From contig CAZHJK010000008.1 in assembly GCA_964533275.1 (NCBI GenBank), positions 27,819-91,818 of the forward strand: a stretch of DNA of 64,000 bases. The letters are read 5' to 3'. Made by a program: the position numbers and the translations under genes. The notes below the pieces were generated by a model, which saw only the letters and a list, made by a program, of their open reading frames with translations, did no database searches and was not told where the DNA came from. Position 1 is the stretch's first letter, and each line of letters starts with the position of its first letter. Positions 52,399 through 61,371 of the stretch are shown here, in pieces. The DNA comes from CAZHJK01 sp964533275 (lineage in GTDB: Bacteria; Bacillota; Clostridia; Eubacteriales; Garciellaceae).

Positions 52399-53130
52399 TT
52401 AATCATTATTTAGTTCATTTTGTTGTGGTGGGAAAAAATCTGGAAATGGTGTTAACTCTTCATCTAAGAAGATTTCACAGAACTCATCATCAGCTGGAAA
52501 CTCATCACATGGTGCTGGGACATCGCAGAAACCAAAAGTTGGAATGCAAAGTTCTACCTCAGATATAATCTTAACTATTAGAAATACTCCAATAGTTAAT
52601 CTAATATTATCTCTTCCTTCAAAAGCTACATCTGAATCATCGCATTCAGCATAAGACTCACATGCACAATCAAATCTACCCTGGCGTAAAAACTCTGATG
52701 GTGCATAAACAACTATATCTTTTACAAATCTAATTCTATTGTCATCCTGCTGTTCCCCTCCTACAATGGGATTAGCCTTAAGTCTAAAAATTTGTCCATC
52801 GCATATTCTTCTTACTACTACATAAACAGGTACTGCACAAGCAATTTGAAGTCTTGCAAAGTTTTCATCTATTTCTGTAAATCTTGGGACACCAGGAATG
52901 TCTTCACATCTCGCCTTACCAAATTCACAACGCAAAAATTCAAATCCTTCAGATGGTGCACAATTTGGAAAATCTAAGTCAAACAATAAATCTTCTATAC
53001 ATTCTCTTTGTTGACATGCATCATATACCTTATCAACCTTTAAGCAATCTATTTCTAAATTTCTTCCCTCTAAATCACATAGTTCACTTACAATGATATC
53101 TCCATTAAAAATACTTTGAATATTCTCCAT
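52399..53130 (-). CDS. cysteine-rich protein of unknown function, possible spore surface protein
   Basis: The 243 residues hold about 17 cysteines spread along the chain, in motifs such as CQQREC, CACESYAEC and CDVPAPCDEF, and many acidic residues. There is no signal peptide or membrane helix. The segment VDKVYDACQQRECIEDL resembles proteins seen in other Clostridia, without an assigned role. A CATAnnnTA element upstream fits a sigma-K promoter. Cysteine richness plus mother-cell control would suit a coat or exosporium protein, which is inference. AGAGGAGG precedes the ATG. Confidence 0.7.
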   Translation of the reverse strand: MENIQSIFNGDIIVSELCDLEGRNLEIDCLKVDKVYDACQQRECIEDLLFDLDFPNCAPSEGFEFLRCEFGKARCEDIPGVPRFTEIDENFARLQIACAVPVYVVVRRICDGQIFRLKANPIVGGEQQDDNRIRFVKDIVVYAPSEFLRQGRFDCACESYAECDDSDVAFEGRDNIRLTIGVFLIVKIISEVELCIPTFGFCDVPAPCDEFPADDEFCEIFLDEELTPFPDFFPPQQNELNND

Positions 53131-53166
53131 ATAAAAACCTCCTCTAAATACTCTCTATTCTACAAT

Positions 53167-53194
53167 TATCATATGACCTAATGAGTATTTTGTG
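53167..53194 (-). promoter_or_regulatory. possible sigma-K promoter of the cysteine-rich gene
   Basis: CATATGATA (53175-53167 on the minus strand) matches the sigma-K -10 form CATAnnnTA. CACA lies 15 bases upstream as a -35 (mACm). The consensus is short, so chance occurrence is possible. Confidence 0.4.
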
Positions 53195-53297
53195 CATTTT
53201 TTAATTTAAAAGGATATTAAAATATGCAATAAATTATACTCACTACATATATATGTATTAATAAACTATTTGGTTAAAGAAGGTAGGTGCTATTTTT

Positions 53298-54920
53298 ATG
53301 ATAAATAGTAAATCAAATTCTTATTATATTTCAGATGTTTTTTTAAATTCGTGGACCTTTAGACATACTTCCAATAATGAGATACTATACGAACTCTATA
53401 ATAATCAAAATAAAAAAATATACTCAGGAAAATTGGCAGATGAGTGTAGAGAAGATTTTGTAGTAAATATTGGGGAACAAAATGACATTCATATTGTAAT
53501 AAGAAAAATATCTGGAGATATTATCTATTACTTTTTCAATGGGAAGAAATGGAATACTCAAAAGTTATATAATTTAAATCAACATAAAGATTCATTTAGA
53601 TTACTTTCCTTACACTTTTGGAAAAACAAAACTCATCTTTTATATAACATAAAAGGTGCATCAAATACTAATAACTGGATGTGGGTTGATCAATATTGGG
53701 AAGATAAAACATGGAAACACAATAAATTTTTTCAAGCCGAGATTAAAAACCATACTACACAATATGCAAGCACACAAGACATTTCTGGTAATATTTATTT
53801 TATCAGTCAATGGTGGGATGGTGTAAATAACCAAATTGAGTATTTTCAATTTCATTCTAATGTGAGTCTCTGGAACAAGAATAGTCTTACATTTAAAAAA
53901 GGAGAAAAATATGCACCAAATATTTGGTTAACAGAGGATACCCATAAAATACATACTTGTTGGATATCAAAAAAGGATGAAAAATATACTTTGTGCTACC
54001 GTAATAAAGATATAGGATTTACCGACGGATCCCAATGGAATAAAGAACAAGAGGTATATTCTAGTATAAATAAAATAGACAGTCCATTTTTTGCTGAAAT
54101 TAATAATGCTTTATCTCTATACTGGATTGAAAAGAACATACTTTATTACTTGAGATCTAATGATTTAGGAGAATCCTGGGAAATATCCCATACTGCATTA
54201 GCAGAGTTATCTAATCCATACCTATTTAATTATATATCTAAAAAGACAAAAAATAATGATAGAAGCAGCAATATTGTATTAGACCATAAAAACCTAAGGA
54301 CATATCCTTTATCATTTATTACTAAACAAAATGATGATACTACTAAAGCAAATCAAACAGGTGCTATAAACACTTTTTACCCTTCCCCACGATCACATTC
54401 GAATACAGATAAAAGCAAATTCTTTAATTTTGCTGATAGAACATTTGATACAAAAAAAATGCCTTTCCCGCATTACATGACTAAAACTCTAGATGATTCC
54501 ACAATTGATAATTTAAATGAATATGAAGCAAAAATGTACTTAAAAATATACAAAGACTCTCTAATTAAATTATATGGAGAATATAAAATTTTAAAGGATT
54601 TAAGAATATCTGATGATAGAAATCAAAAATCCTTAAAGACACTTACATCAAAAGAAGAAAATCAAAATAAAAGTAAATCTAGTAACCAGGTAATGAAAGA
54701 TCGACTAAGGGCTAGAATAGTTGAAGATGAAAATATAAAGCTTAAATCTGAAGTTAATGATTATAGAAATGTAGTAGAGAATATGCAAAAAGACCTTAAG
54801 ATTTTAAAAAAAGAAATCACTTATATGGATAGTGAAAATAAAATTTTACAAAATGAAATATCTAATATAAAAGAAAATACCATTGGAAAAAAAATTACCA
54901 AACTCTTTATTAGGAATTAA
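53298..54920 (+). CDS. Asp-box beta-propeller-like protein with C-terminal coiled coil
   Basis: The 540-residue product has no signal peptide. Residues about 20-310 consist of repeated units of 50-60 residues, each ending in a tryptophan after a tyrosine-rich strand (YYFFNGKKW, WVDQYWEDKTW, LCYRNKDIGFTDGSQW). The last contains SNDLGESW, an exact Asp-box (SxDxGxxW) as in sialidase-type propellers. No catalytic residues of sialidases are evident. After a low-complexity linker, a coiled coil occupies about 455-530. The gene diverges from the cysteine-rich gene. The function is unknown; a structural or binding protein is likely. Confidence 0.72.
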   Translation: MINSKSNSYYISDVFLNSWTFRHTSNNEILYELYNNQNKKIYSGKLADECREDFVVNIGEQNDIHIVIRKISGDIIYYFFNGKKWNTQKLYNLNQHKDSFRLLSLHFWKNKTHLLYNIKGASNTNNWMWVDQYWEDKTWKHNKFFQAEIKNHTTQYASTQDISGNIYFISQWWDGVNNQIEYFQFHSNVSLWNKNSLTFKKGEKYAPNIWLTEDTHKIHTCWISKKDEKYTLCYRNKDIGFTDGSQWNKEQEVYSSINKIDSPFFAEINNALSLYWIEKNILYYLRSNDLGESWEISHTALAELSNPYLFNYISKKTKNNDRSSNIVLDHKNLRTYPLSFITKQNDDTTKANQTGAINTFYPSPRSHSNTDKSKFFNFADRTFDTKKMPFPHYMTKTLDDSTIDNLNEYEAKMYLKIYKDSLIKLYGEYKILKDLRISDDRNQKSLKTLTSKEENQNKSKSSNQVMKDRLRARIVEDENIKLKSEVNDYRNVVENMQKDLKILKKEITYMDSENKILQNEISNIKENTIGKKITKLFIRN

Positions 54921-54937
54921 ATTAATGCCGTAGCAGT

Positions 54938-54952
54938 TGATAATAATTATCA
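54938..54952. promoter_or_regulatory. perfect Fur-type 7-1-7 palindrome in front of the second S4 gene
   Basis: TGATAATAATTATCA, a perfect inverted repeat equal to the Fur box consensus and closely matching the site in front of feoA (38933-38947). It ends one base before the -35 of the promoter at 54953. Confidence 0.85.
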
Positions 54953-54981
54953 TTTACATTCTATTTATATTATGCTATTAT
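54953..54981 (+). promoter_or_regulatory. sigma-A promoter of the second S4 gene
   Basis: TTTACA, 17 bases, TATTAT, giving a leader of about 48 bases before the TTG start. Confidence 0.7.
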
Positions 54982-55035
54982 ATTAATAGGCTAGCTGGCA
55001 CGTCAATATTTAACTTATATCAAGGAGGAATTTTA

Positions 55036-55620
55036 TTGGCTAGACCTATGGGTCCTAGATTTAAATTAGTAAGACATCTTGGTGTTAATGTTTTTAATCA
55101 CCCTAAGGCATTAAATAGAGAAGTAAAAAAACATAAACACTCTGAATATGGAGAACAATTACTGGAAAAGCAAAAATTAAAAGCTTATTATGGATTGCTT
55201 GAAAAACAATTTAATAATTATGTTAAAAAAGCAATAAATAATACAAAGGAAAATTCTGGGGAAATATTAGTACAAGATTTAGAAACTCGATTAGATAATA
55301 TAATTTATAGACTAGGCTTTGCTTCTTCATTAAGGCAATCAAGACAAATGGTGGTTCATGGACATATTTTTGTAAATGACAAGAAAGTAGACCGTCCCTC
55401 ATACAAAGTTAAAGTAGAGGATGAATTATCACTAAAAGCTTCATCGAGAATGAATAATCTATTTTTAGATAATTTTAAAACTATAAATGTATCTCTACCA
55501 TATTTAGAAAAATATACTGAAAGTTTTTCTGGTAAACTTATTAAGATGCCAAATAGAGAAGAGATTCCAATAGATGTTAAAGACACAAAAATTTTAGAAT
55601 TTTATTCAAAAAATAATTAA
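55036..55620 (+). CDS. ribosomal protein S4 paralogue lacking zinc cysteines
   Basis: Small-subunit primary binding protein S4. The 194 residues begin MARPMGPRFKLVRHLGVNV, with SEYGEQLLEKQKLKAYYGLLEKQF and the S4 RNA-binding domain (LDNIIYRLGFASSLRQSRQMVVHGHIFVNDKKVDRPSY). No cysteine occurs, whereas zinc-binding S4 has four near the N terminus. The TTG start follows AAGGAGG by seven bases. The longer frame upstream encodes a spurious hydrophobic leader. It stands alone, away from the rpsM-rpsK-rpoA cluster, so it is probably a second copy, and a Fur-type box precedes its promoter. Confidence 0.9.
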   Translation: MARPMGPRFKLVRHLGVNVFNHPKALNREVKKHKHSEYGEQLLEKQKLKAYYGLLEKQFNNYVKKAINNTKENSGEILVQDLETRLDNIIYRLGFASSLRQSRQMVVHGHIFVNDKKVDRPSYKVKVEDELSLKASSRMNNLFLDNFKTINVSLPYLEKYTESFSGKLIKMPNREEIPIDVKDTKILEFYSKNN

Positions 55621-55642
55621 TAGTCTATCTTTAAAACTTTTA

Positions 55643-55690
55643 AAACCCAGTGCTCGAAATTCTTGAGACTACTGGGTTTCATTTTTATTT
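55643..55690. terminator. terminator between the S4 gene and the convergent carboxypeptidase gene
   Basis: AAACCCAG pairs with CTGGGTTT, with an inner CTC/GAG pairing, followed by CATTTTTATTT on the plus strand. The other side is also T-rich for the opposite gene. Confidence 0.82.
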
Positions 55691-55720
55691 AAATAGTAAA
55701 GTATACACATAATTTTATCC

Positions 55721-56998
55721 TTAGGATCTATTAAACTTTGAAACAAATATAGCAATAATTGCTATTAACATTAATGCAAATAACCACCAATAAGTAATAA
55801 AAATATTTCTTTTTCTAATTGTATTATTTGCAATTAAATCTTCTTTTAAAATCTCCTCACCATTTATAGAATATGTAACATAGCCAATAACTTCTCCCTT
55901 TTCTATTGGTGCTACTAAATTGATATTTTCCCCTTCAAGCATTTGTGTATTATCTTTGCCCAAATAAAGTTGTTTTTCAATATTTGGAATATCAGCTTTA
56001 TTTAATAATACCTGAAGTTTTTTATTTGTTATAACATTTAATTCATTTTTATCTTTATTAAATGCCTTTTCTACCTTAATCTTTGCAATACTTTGGTTTT
56101 TATTAGCAAGGGTATGATACCTAAAGTTTTCTATCCCAAAAGATAATATTTCACTAGAATCTTTCCAGACATCTTCTTCTGTACTTTTAAATAATACTGA
56201 AATCAAGTTTAAATTATCCTTTGTGGCTGAAGATACTAAACACCTTCCCGCTTTTGTAGTCCTTCCTGTCTTTACACCATTTGCATATGGAAAATAGTTC
56301 TTATTGTTTAGTTGTAGTAGCTCGTTATAATTTTTCCATTGTTTATCAGTTTCTATACCTTCACTAGAATTCTTGAATGTATAAAATTTGCTTTTAACAA
56401 TTTCTCTAAACTTCTCATTGCCCATTGCATTTCGTGTAATCATTGCCATATCCCATGGAGTTGTATAGTGTTCATCATCATGGTATCCATGTGGATTAAC
56501 ATAATTAGTGTTTTTTGCACCTATTTCCTTTGCTTTTCTATTCATTAAACCAACAAATACCTCGATTGCATCTTGGTATGTTATAAATTCATCATTAACT
56601 AACTTTTTTGCTATATGAACTGCTATACTATTAGCTGCATCATTTCCAGAAGGTAATAGCAAACCATAAAGTAATTCTTCTAAGGTTATTTTTTGATTCA
56701 CAAATAAACTTGCTGAACTACTATCTCCTGGTATAATCTCAATTTCTTCTCCTATTGTTACAATTTCCTTTAAATCCCCAAGTTCTAAAGCTAAAATCCC
56801 AGTCATAATCTTTGTTGTACTAGCAGGATACATTTTTTCATTTTTATTTTTCTCATATAGGATTTTGCCTGTATTTTGTTCTATTAACACTGCCCCTTCT
56901 CCAACGATTTCTAAATCAAAAGCTAAAGCTAAAACCTCATCTATAAAAATAGGTAAAAATAATATTACTAGTAATATTATAAAAATACATTTTTTCAT
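55721..56998 (-). CDS. D-alanyl-D-alanine carboxypeptidase (DacF-like, PBP5 family)
   Basis: Trims the terminal D-alanine from peptidoglycan stem peptides. The 425 residues have a signal peptide, the active-site motifs YPASTTKIMTG (SxxK), LPSGNDAANSIA (SxN) and NGVKTGRTTKAGRC (KTG), a C-terminal beta domain and a final membrane helix (ITYWWLFALMLIAIIAIFV). The ATG follows GGAG by eight bases. A GTG three codons earlier overlaps the ribosome site. DacF proteins act on spore cortex; that role here is only suggested. Confidence 0.92.
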   Translation of the reverse strand: MKKCIFIILLVILFLPIFIDEVLALAFDLEIVGEGAVLIEQNTGKILYEKNKNEKMYPASTTKIMTGILALELGDLKEIVTIGEEIEIIPGDSSSASLFVNQKITLEELLYGLLLPSGNDAANSIAVHIAKKLVNDEFITYQDAIEVFVGLMNRKAKEIGAKNTNYVNPHGYHDDEHYTTPWDMAMITRNAMGNEKFREIVKSKFYTFKNSSEGIETDKQWKNYNELLQLNNKNYFPYANGVKTGRTTKAGRCLVSSATKDNLNLISVLFKSTEEDVWKDSSEILSFGIENFRYHTLANKNQSIAKIKVEKAFNKDKNELNVITNKKLQVLLNKADIPNIEKQLYLGKDNTQMLEGENINLVAPIEKGEVIGYVTYSINGEEILKEDLIANNTIRKRNIFITYWWLFALMLIAIIAIFVSKFNRS

Positions 56999-57081
56999 GT
57001 TTATCACTCCAATATAGAAGTAAGTATATAAATATTATTATATTTTTTATATCTAGATATTATAACCTTTCTATTAAACAA

Positions 57082-57351
57082 TTAAGAAGAAGAAATTTCA
57101 TTACATTCCTGGAATTTCTTAATTATTTCTTCTTTTCTTTTTCTAGTAAGCTTTCTAATATAATCTTCTTTTTTTTGAGCTGAACTTCTATCTTCCTGCC
57201 ATTCCCAATATACTAAATAAACTGGTAAGCGACATCGAGTGTATTTTGCTCCCCTTCCTTTATTATGAGTATCAACCCTTTTTTGTACATTTGTAGTCCA
57301 ACCTGTATAATATGTTCCATCATTACACCTAAGCATATATGTATATGGCAT
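57082..57351 (-). CDS. GIY-YIG nuclease superfamily protein (YhbQ-like)
   Basis: A single-domain GIY-YIG protein of 89 residues. The motif appears as TYMLRCNDGTYYTGWTTNVQKRVDTHN, with the conserved arginine (KRV) and a later glutamate (KKEDYIRK). Such proteins have been linked to DNA repair or structure-specific cutting but remain poorly defined. The ATG follows AGGAG by eight bases. The longer frame begins inside the upstream gap without a ribosome site. It is downstream of the M16C protease and probably co-transcribed. Confidence 0.86.
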   Translation of the reverse strand: MPYTYMLRCNDGTYYTGWTTNVQKRVDTHNKGRGAKYTRCRLPVYLVYWEWQEDRSSAQKKEDYIRKLTRKRKEEIIKKFQECNEISSS

Positions 57352-57414
57352 AGCTAATTCTCCTATCAAAAATAGGAATGGGTAATAATTCAACCCACTC
57401 CTTAAACTTATTCT

Positions 57415-60342
57415 TTATTCAAAGAGGTTTATTAAATTATTGAATGCTTCCTTGTGGGAAGTAATTTTATCTTCATTTCCTAAGACACAAATATAGTTTT
57501 TTTGTAAAACATCCTGGATTAATTTATTTGCATCTCTAATGTCTTGCTTCTTAGTATCTAATATTTCTGTTCTTTCTCTTTGCAAATCTTCATGTTTAAT
57601 ATGTCTTAGATATCTTGCAGTTGCAACTTCCCCCTTAGTAGCATTTGTAAATGGTGTATCTAATCTACTGATAGTACCAATAATATATTTTCTCATTTCC
57701 CTATCATCAGCATCAAAGTTACTAAGATATTCTGGTGTCCCATCATATGCATTTAAGGTCTCAATTAAGTTAGGATCTCTAAAGGAACCTAAAAACATAT
57801 TTCCATCTCTGCCTATATTAAAGAAAGCACCATAAGCTCCTCCTCGAACTCTAATACTATTCCAGAGATAATCATAGCTTAAAATAGTCTTTAATACTTG
57901 TAAAGTTCCATTATATGAATGTCCTACTTTTTTAAAATTATATCCTTTCCCTACATATTGTACCTCACTAGAGGTCATAAAAGCCTCATTCTTAGCGGAT
58001 AAATCAAATTTATATTCTATTTTATTAATAGTATCTGTTCTTAGATCTTCAATTAATGTAGGTAGTTGATTTCTAAATATACTATAATGCTTCTCTTCCG
58101 ATGTTAAACTTATTAATAAAGTATTTTTATTAAAAATTAATTGTGAAACTTTCAAAAGGTTTTCTTTTATTTCTTGATTTTTATTACTATAATTTTTGTC
58201 TAAATCTGATAAGAATTTATAATAGGCAATGCCATTTAATAATTCAAGGTAATGACCAAGTGGTGAAAAATAGGAATAAAGCCTATGGGCTACCACTAAA
58301 TGACCTTGGCTTTGTATTCTTTTCTCTATCCTAGATTTAGTTTCCTGAATTATTTCCTTAAGCCTCTTATCATCGGAAAATTCTGTGTTTATTATAATCT
58401 CCTTTAATAAAGAATGTAGCTGGGGTAATTTATCGACTAATGCCCTAGATTTCACTATGAATTTTGGATAATATCTTTCATCACTACCATTTTCACCAAA
58501 AGCTTCTACTCTATATTGTATACCTCCAGTATGAATATTAATTTCATTGCTAAGGTCTATATATTTATATTTTTTTGTATCTAGCTTACCTAATAACTGG
58601 GAAAGTAGCGAAACATATGGTATAAGTTCTTGTGGGACCATATCTATATCAAAATATAAATTTACATAGGAAATTCCATTAGAAAATAGTGGATGAAATA
58701 ATATATTAATTTCATTTTCATTTCTTTTCTCCAATGGCAGTTTTTCTACTTTTGGTTCGATATCATCAATAGACAGCAAAGGAATGGTGTTTAATTTTTC
58801 TTTTGTGTCAGAGGTCATCTGCATTTTCCTTAAATCCAGTGTTTCTTGTATCAGCCTTTGTATTTCTTCCTTAGAAAGGCCAGATTTAAATTGGGCTAAC
58901 TTTTCTTGCACTTTCCATTCTCTTTGCTCAGCCATACCTTTCTTTGGCTTTACAATCAACATAATACAGTGCTTGTTATTTAATATATATTTTTCAATTA
59001 ATTTTTCAAAATAATCAGTATGTAAAGCAGTCTTAATTTTTTTTAAAGTTTGTTCATATTCTAAATGTATGCTAGGATCACTACCATAAAGCCAGCTATC
59101 CATAATTTCAATTCCATATATTAATCCCTTTGGATAAGAACCATGATCAGCTTCTCTTAATTGGAATTCATATATATTAATTGCAGCTTCAATCAGTTTC
59201 TTATCTATCCCATTCTTCACAAGCTTTTCTAATGTATCGAAAATAATATTTTTAAATTCTTCCTTTTTTTCCACATTGGAGTTTTTAACAACAATGCTAA
59301 AAACAGGTTGTAATATACTACTTTCAAAGGATCCTATAATTTCCTTCCCTAACTCTGCTTCTACTAAAGCTCTCTTTAATGGAGCAGAAGAAGTTTGAAG
59401 TAATAGATAATTTAATATGTCAAATGCTAAATAGGTTTCTGCATCGGTAGAATTACCCACAGAGTAACTTAAACTAAGGAATGTCTTGTCATCTTCCCTT
59501 TCACCCTTTGATATAGGATAATCTATAGATAACTCCTTAGGTTTATCAAATGGTTTTTGTAGATTAATTTCTGATCCTACTTGAATTTTTTCGAAATTAT
59601 TTAAATATTCATTATCTATAAATTTAAGATATTCTAAAATATTTCCATCACCATAAATATAACTGTAACTATTAGATGGATGATAATATTTCTTATGAAA
59701 GGCAAGAAATTGTTCTTGGGTTAGATTTGGTATGAATTCAGGATCTCCACCTGATTCAACTCCATAGGGTGTATCAGGATATAGTTCCTCTTGAATCTTT
59801 CTAAATAAAACAGATTCTGGTTGGGAAAAAGCTCCTTTCATTTCATTATAAACCACACCCTTGTATGAAATATCACCTTCAGTCTCATCGATTTCATAGT
59901 GCCAACCTTCTTGTCTTAGTGTGTTTGGATTTTCATATATTGCTGGATAAAAAACAGCGTCTAAATAAACATCCATTAAGTTAACAAAATCTTTTTCGTT
60001 TTTACTTGCTATAGGATACATAGTTTTGTCTGGAAAAGTCATTGCATTTAAAAATGTATTTAGAGATCCCTTGGCTAATTCTACAAAGGGTTCTTTAGTA
60101 GGGAATTTTCTTGATCCACATAATACAGAATGCTCTAATATATGAGGTAGACCCGTACTGTCCTCTGGTGGTGTCCTAAAACTTATTGAAAATACTTTAT
60201 TATTATCATCATTTTCGATATTATAAAGCAATGCACCACTTTTTTCATGAATAAACAATCTTCCTACTCCATTAACTTCTTTAATTTTTTTTTCTTCTAA
60301 TAATCTAAAGCCACTATAAATTTTATTAAGCTCTAATTTCAT
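57415..60342 (-). CDS. M16C zinc metalloprotease, presequence protease-like
   Basis: The 975-residue protein has the clamshell architecture of PreP/CymA-type insulinase relatives. The inverted zinc motif HxxEH is in GLPHILEHSVLCGSRKF (His67, Glu70, His71), with a distal glutamate in VVYNEMKGAFSQPES. Further features are an M16C-associated middle domain (about 450-700) and a catalytically inactive second half containing a conserved RxxAYG-like RVRGGAYGAFF. It has no signal peptide, so it acts inside the cell, degrading short peptides. Confidence 0.9.
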   Translation of the reverse strand: MKLELNKIYSGFRLLEEKKIKEVNGVGRLFIHEKSGALLYNIENDDNNKVFSISFRTPPEDSTGLPHILEHSVLCGSRKFPTKEPFVELAKGSLNTFLNAMTFPDKTMYPIASKNEKDFVNLMDVYLDAVFYPAIYENPNTLRQEGWHYEIDETEGDISYKGVVYNEMKGAFSQPESVLFRKIQEELYPDTPYGVESGGDPEFIPNLTQEQFLAFHKKYYHPSNSYSYIYGDGNILEYLKFIDNEYLNNFEKIQVGSEINLQKPFDKPKELSIDYPISKGEREDDKTFLSLSYSVGNSTDAETYLAFDILNYLLLQTSSAPLKRALVEAELGKEIIGSFESSILQPVFSIVVKNSNVEKKEEFKNIIFDTLEKLVKNGIDKKLIEAAINIYEFQLREADHGSYPKGLIYGIEIMDSWLYGSDPSIHLEYEQTLKKIKTALHTDYFEKLIEKYILNNKHCIMLIVKPKKGMAEQREWKVQEKLAQFKSGLSKEEIQRLIQETLDLRKMQMTSDTKEKLNTIPLLSIDDIEPKVEKLPLEKRNENEINILFHPLFSNGISYVNLYFDIDMVPQELIPYVSLLSQLLGKLDTKKYKYIDLSNEINIHTGGIQYRVEAFGENGSDERYYPKFIVKSRALVDKLPQLHSLLKEIIINTEFSDDKRLKEIIQETKSRIEKRIQSQGHLVVAHRLYSYFSPLGHYLELLNGIAYYKFLSDLDKNYSNKNQEIKENLLKVSQLIFNKNTLLISLTSEEKHYSIFRNQLPTLIEDLRTDTINKIEYKFDLSAKNEAFMTSSEVQYVGKGYNFKKVGHSYNGTLQVLKTILSYDYLWNSIRVRGGAYGAFFNIGRDGNMFLGSFRDPNLIETLNAYDGTPEYLSNFDADDREMRKYIIGTISRLDTPFTNATKGEVATARYLRHIKHEDLQRERTEILDTKKQDIRDANKLIQDVLQKNYICVLGNEDKITSHKEAFNNLINLFE

Positions 60343-60556
60343 ATCAATTCGTCCTTTCTTATGTAAAATCTAATGGATTACTTTTCTATCTATTATTATA
60401 ATACTTTATCCTTATTAAAATACCCTAAATTTTCCTTTATAGCCAATTATTATTGTAACAACCCTATGTTTTAAAATCAATGATATATTTCTTTTATCAT
60501 CATTTATCTTTTGTTAATGTAATACTTTAACTAATTCAAATTTTAGCAGCACCAGT
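60343..60556. other. non-coding gap upstream of the M16C protease
   Basis: AT-rich stretch with no gene or strong structure seen. A TATAAT occurs near 60405 without a convincing -35. Confidence 0.5.
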
Positions 60557-60589
60557 AGAAAAAGGGTTCATGTATTTAATGAACCCCTT
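60557..60589 (-). terminator. intrinsic terminator after the L,D-transpeptidase region
   Basis: An 11-base-pair stem with one G-T pair (AAGGGGTTCAT with ATGAACCCTTT) and a seven-base loop, followed by Ts on the minus strand. Confidence 0.85.
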
Positions 60590-60612
60590 AAGCGAAAAAA
60601 TTATTCATATAC

Positions 60613-60750
60613 TTAATCAAATAATTCAATACCCAACTTATTATAAACATCTTGAGTTATCCTATTAGTTATTGGTATACCTTTCTCTCTCTGCCATTGG
60701 TTTAGAGCTCTCTCCAAACCTGTACCATATATTCCATCTATCTCCATCTC
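60613..60750 (-). pseudogene. detached C-terminal part of the peptidoglycan-binding domain
   Basis: Directly after the TAA that ends the L,D-transpeptidase, the same frame continues for 45 codons to a second TAA at 60613-60615. It encodes EMEIDGIYGTGLERALNQWQ and then REKGIPITNRITQDVYNKLG. This is the second half of a PG_binding_1 domain whose first half (GDRGQDVMVVQRRLQELEH) precedes the stop. A single-base change such as TAT to TAA would explain it. The fragment has no start of its own with a good ribosome site. Confidence 0.8.
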
Positions 60751-61335
60751 TTAATGCTCAAGTTCTTGTAGCCTTCTCTGGACCACCATAACATCCTGTC
60801 CTCTATCTCCGGGCACAAGTGTTCTAAATCCAGTACCAAAGGGACCATATGGACCTCCCCTTATTACAACCTTAGTGCCATGAGAAACATATTCAAATAA
60901 CTCTTTTACATCATTATTGTTCATACGAACACATCCTGCAGACGCATTCCAACCAATACTCCCAGGTTTATTTGTACCATGTATACCATATCTTCCCCAG
61001 GGCACATTTAGGCCCATCCATCTAGCACCAAATCCACCACCCCATGCTGCCTTATGTATAACTACCCATTCTCCTATAGGAGTAGGTGATCCTGGTTTTC
61101 CTGTAGCAACTGGATAAGTTTTTATAATTTCATTTCCTTTAATTAAATATAATTGTTTTTCATTTATTTCAATAAGGATTCCTGTTTCATCTTCTTTTAG
61201 ATTTAATATTTCACTTCTTTCCCATCCTTGATATTGCACAAGCTCCTCCCTAGCTTCTACTGATGAGTCATTTATGTTATAAGTAATTATTGAAAGAATA
61301 ATAATAAGTATAATAGCGATAAACTTTTTCCTCAT
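60751..61335 (-). CDS. L,D-transpeptidase (YkuD), truncated by an in-frame stop
   Basis: Exported peptidoglycan cross-linker or lipoprotein-attaching enzyme. The 194 residues contain an N-terminal membrane anchor or signal (4-22) and the YkuD domain (about 50-160), with His119 in GRYGIHGTNKP and catalytic Cys135 in SAGCVRMNNNDV. The protein then enters a peptidoglycan-binding domain that is cut after QRRLQELEH. The catalytic domain is intact, so activity is possible without the second half of the binding domain. Its ribosome site GGAGGTG lies in a hairpin. Confidence 0.85.
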   Translation of the reverse strand: MRKKFIAIILIIILSIITYNINDSSVEAREELVQYQGWERSEILNLKEDETGILIEINEKQLYLIKGNEIIKTYPVATGKPGSPTPIGEWVVIHKAAWGGGFGARWMGLNVPWGRYGIHGTNKPGSIGWNASAGCVRMNNNDVKELFEYVSHGTKVVIRGGPYGPFGTGFRTLVPGDRGQDVMVVQRRLQELEH

Positions 61336-61339
61336 CCTT

Positions 61340-61371
61340 TCACCTCCATTTATATTAATATATGGAGGTGA
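61340..61371 (-). promoter_or_regulatory. hairpin sequestering the L,D-transpeptidase ribosome site
   Basis: TCACCTCCAT (61371-61362) is perfectly complementary to ATGGAGGTGA (61349-61340), with a 12-base AT-rich loop. The 3' arm is the Shine-Dalgarno sequence of the ATG at 61333-61335. It is not followed by a T-run, so translational control is more likely than termination. Confidence 0.75.

Noticed and set aside
54937..55035. N-terminal hydrophobic extension of the S4 paralogue
   Set aside because: The extension overlaps the promoter region, has no ribosome site, and S4 proteins begin at MAR; the TTG after AAGGAGG is the start.
60751..60753. Recoding of the stop codon in the L,D-transpeptidase (selenocysteine or pyrrolysine)
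   Set aside because: The codon is TAA, whereas selenocysteine uses TGA and pyrrolysine TAG; a nonsense change is simpler.
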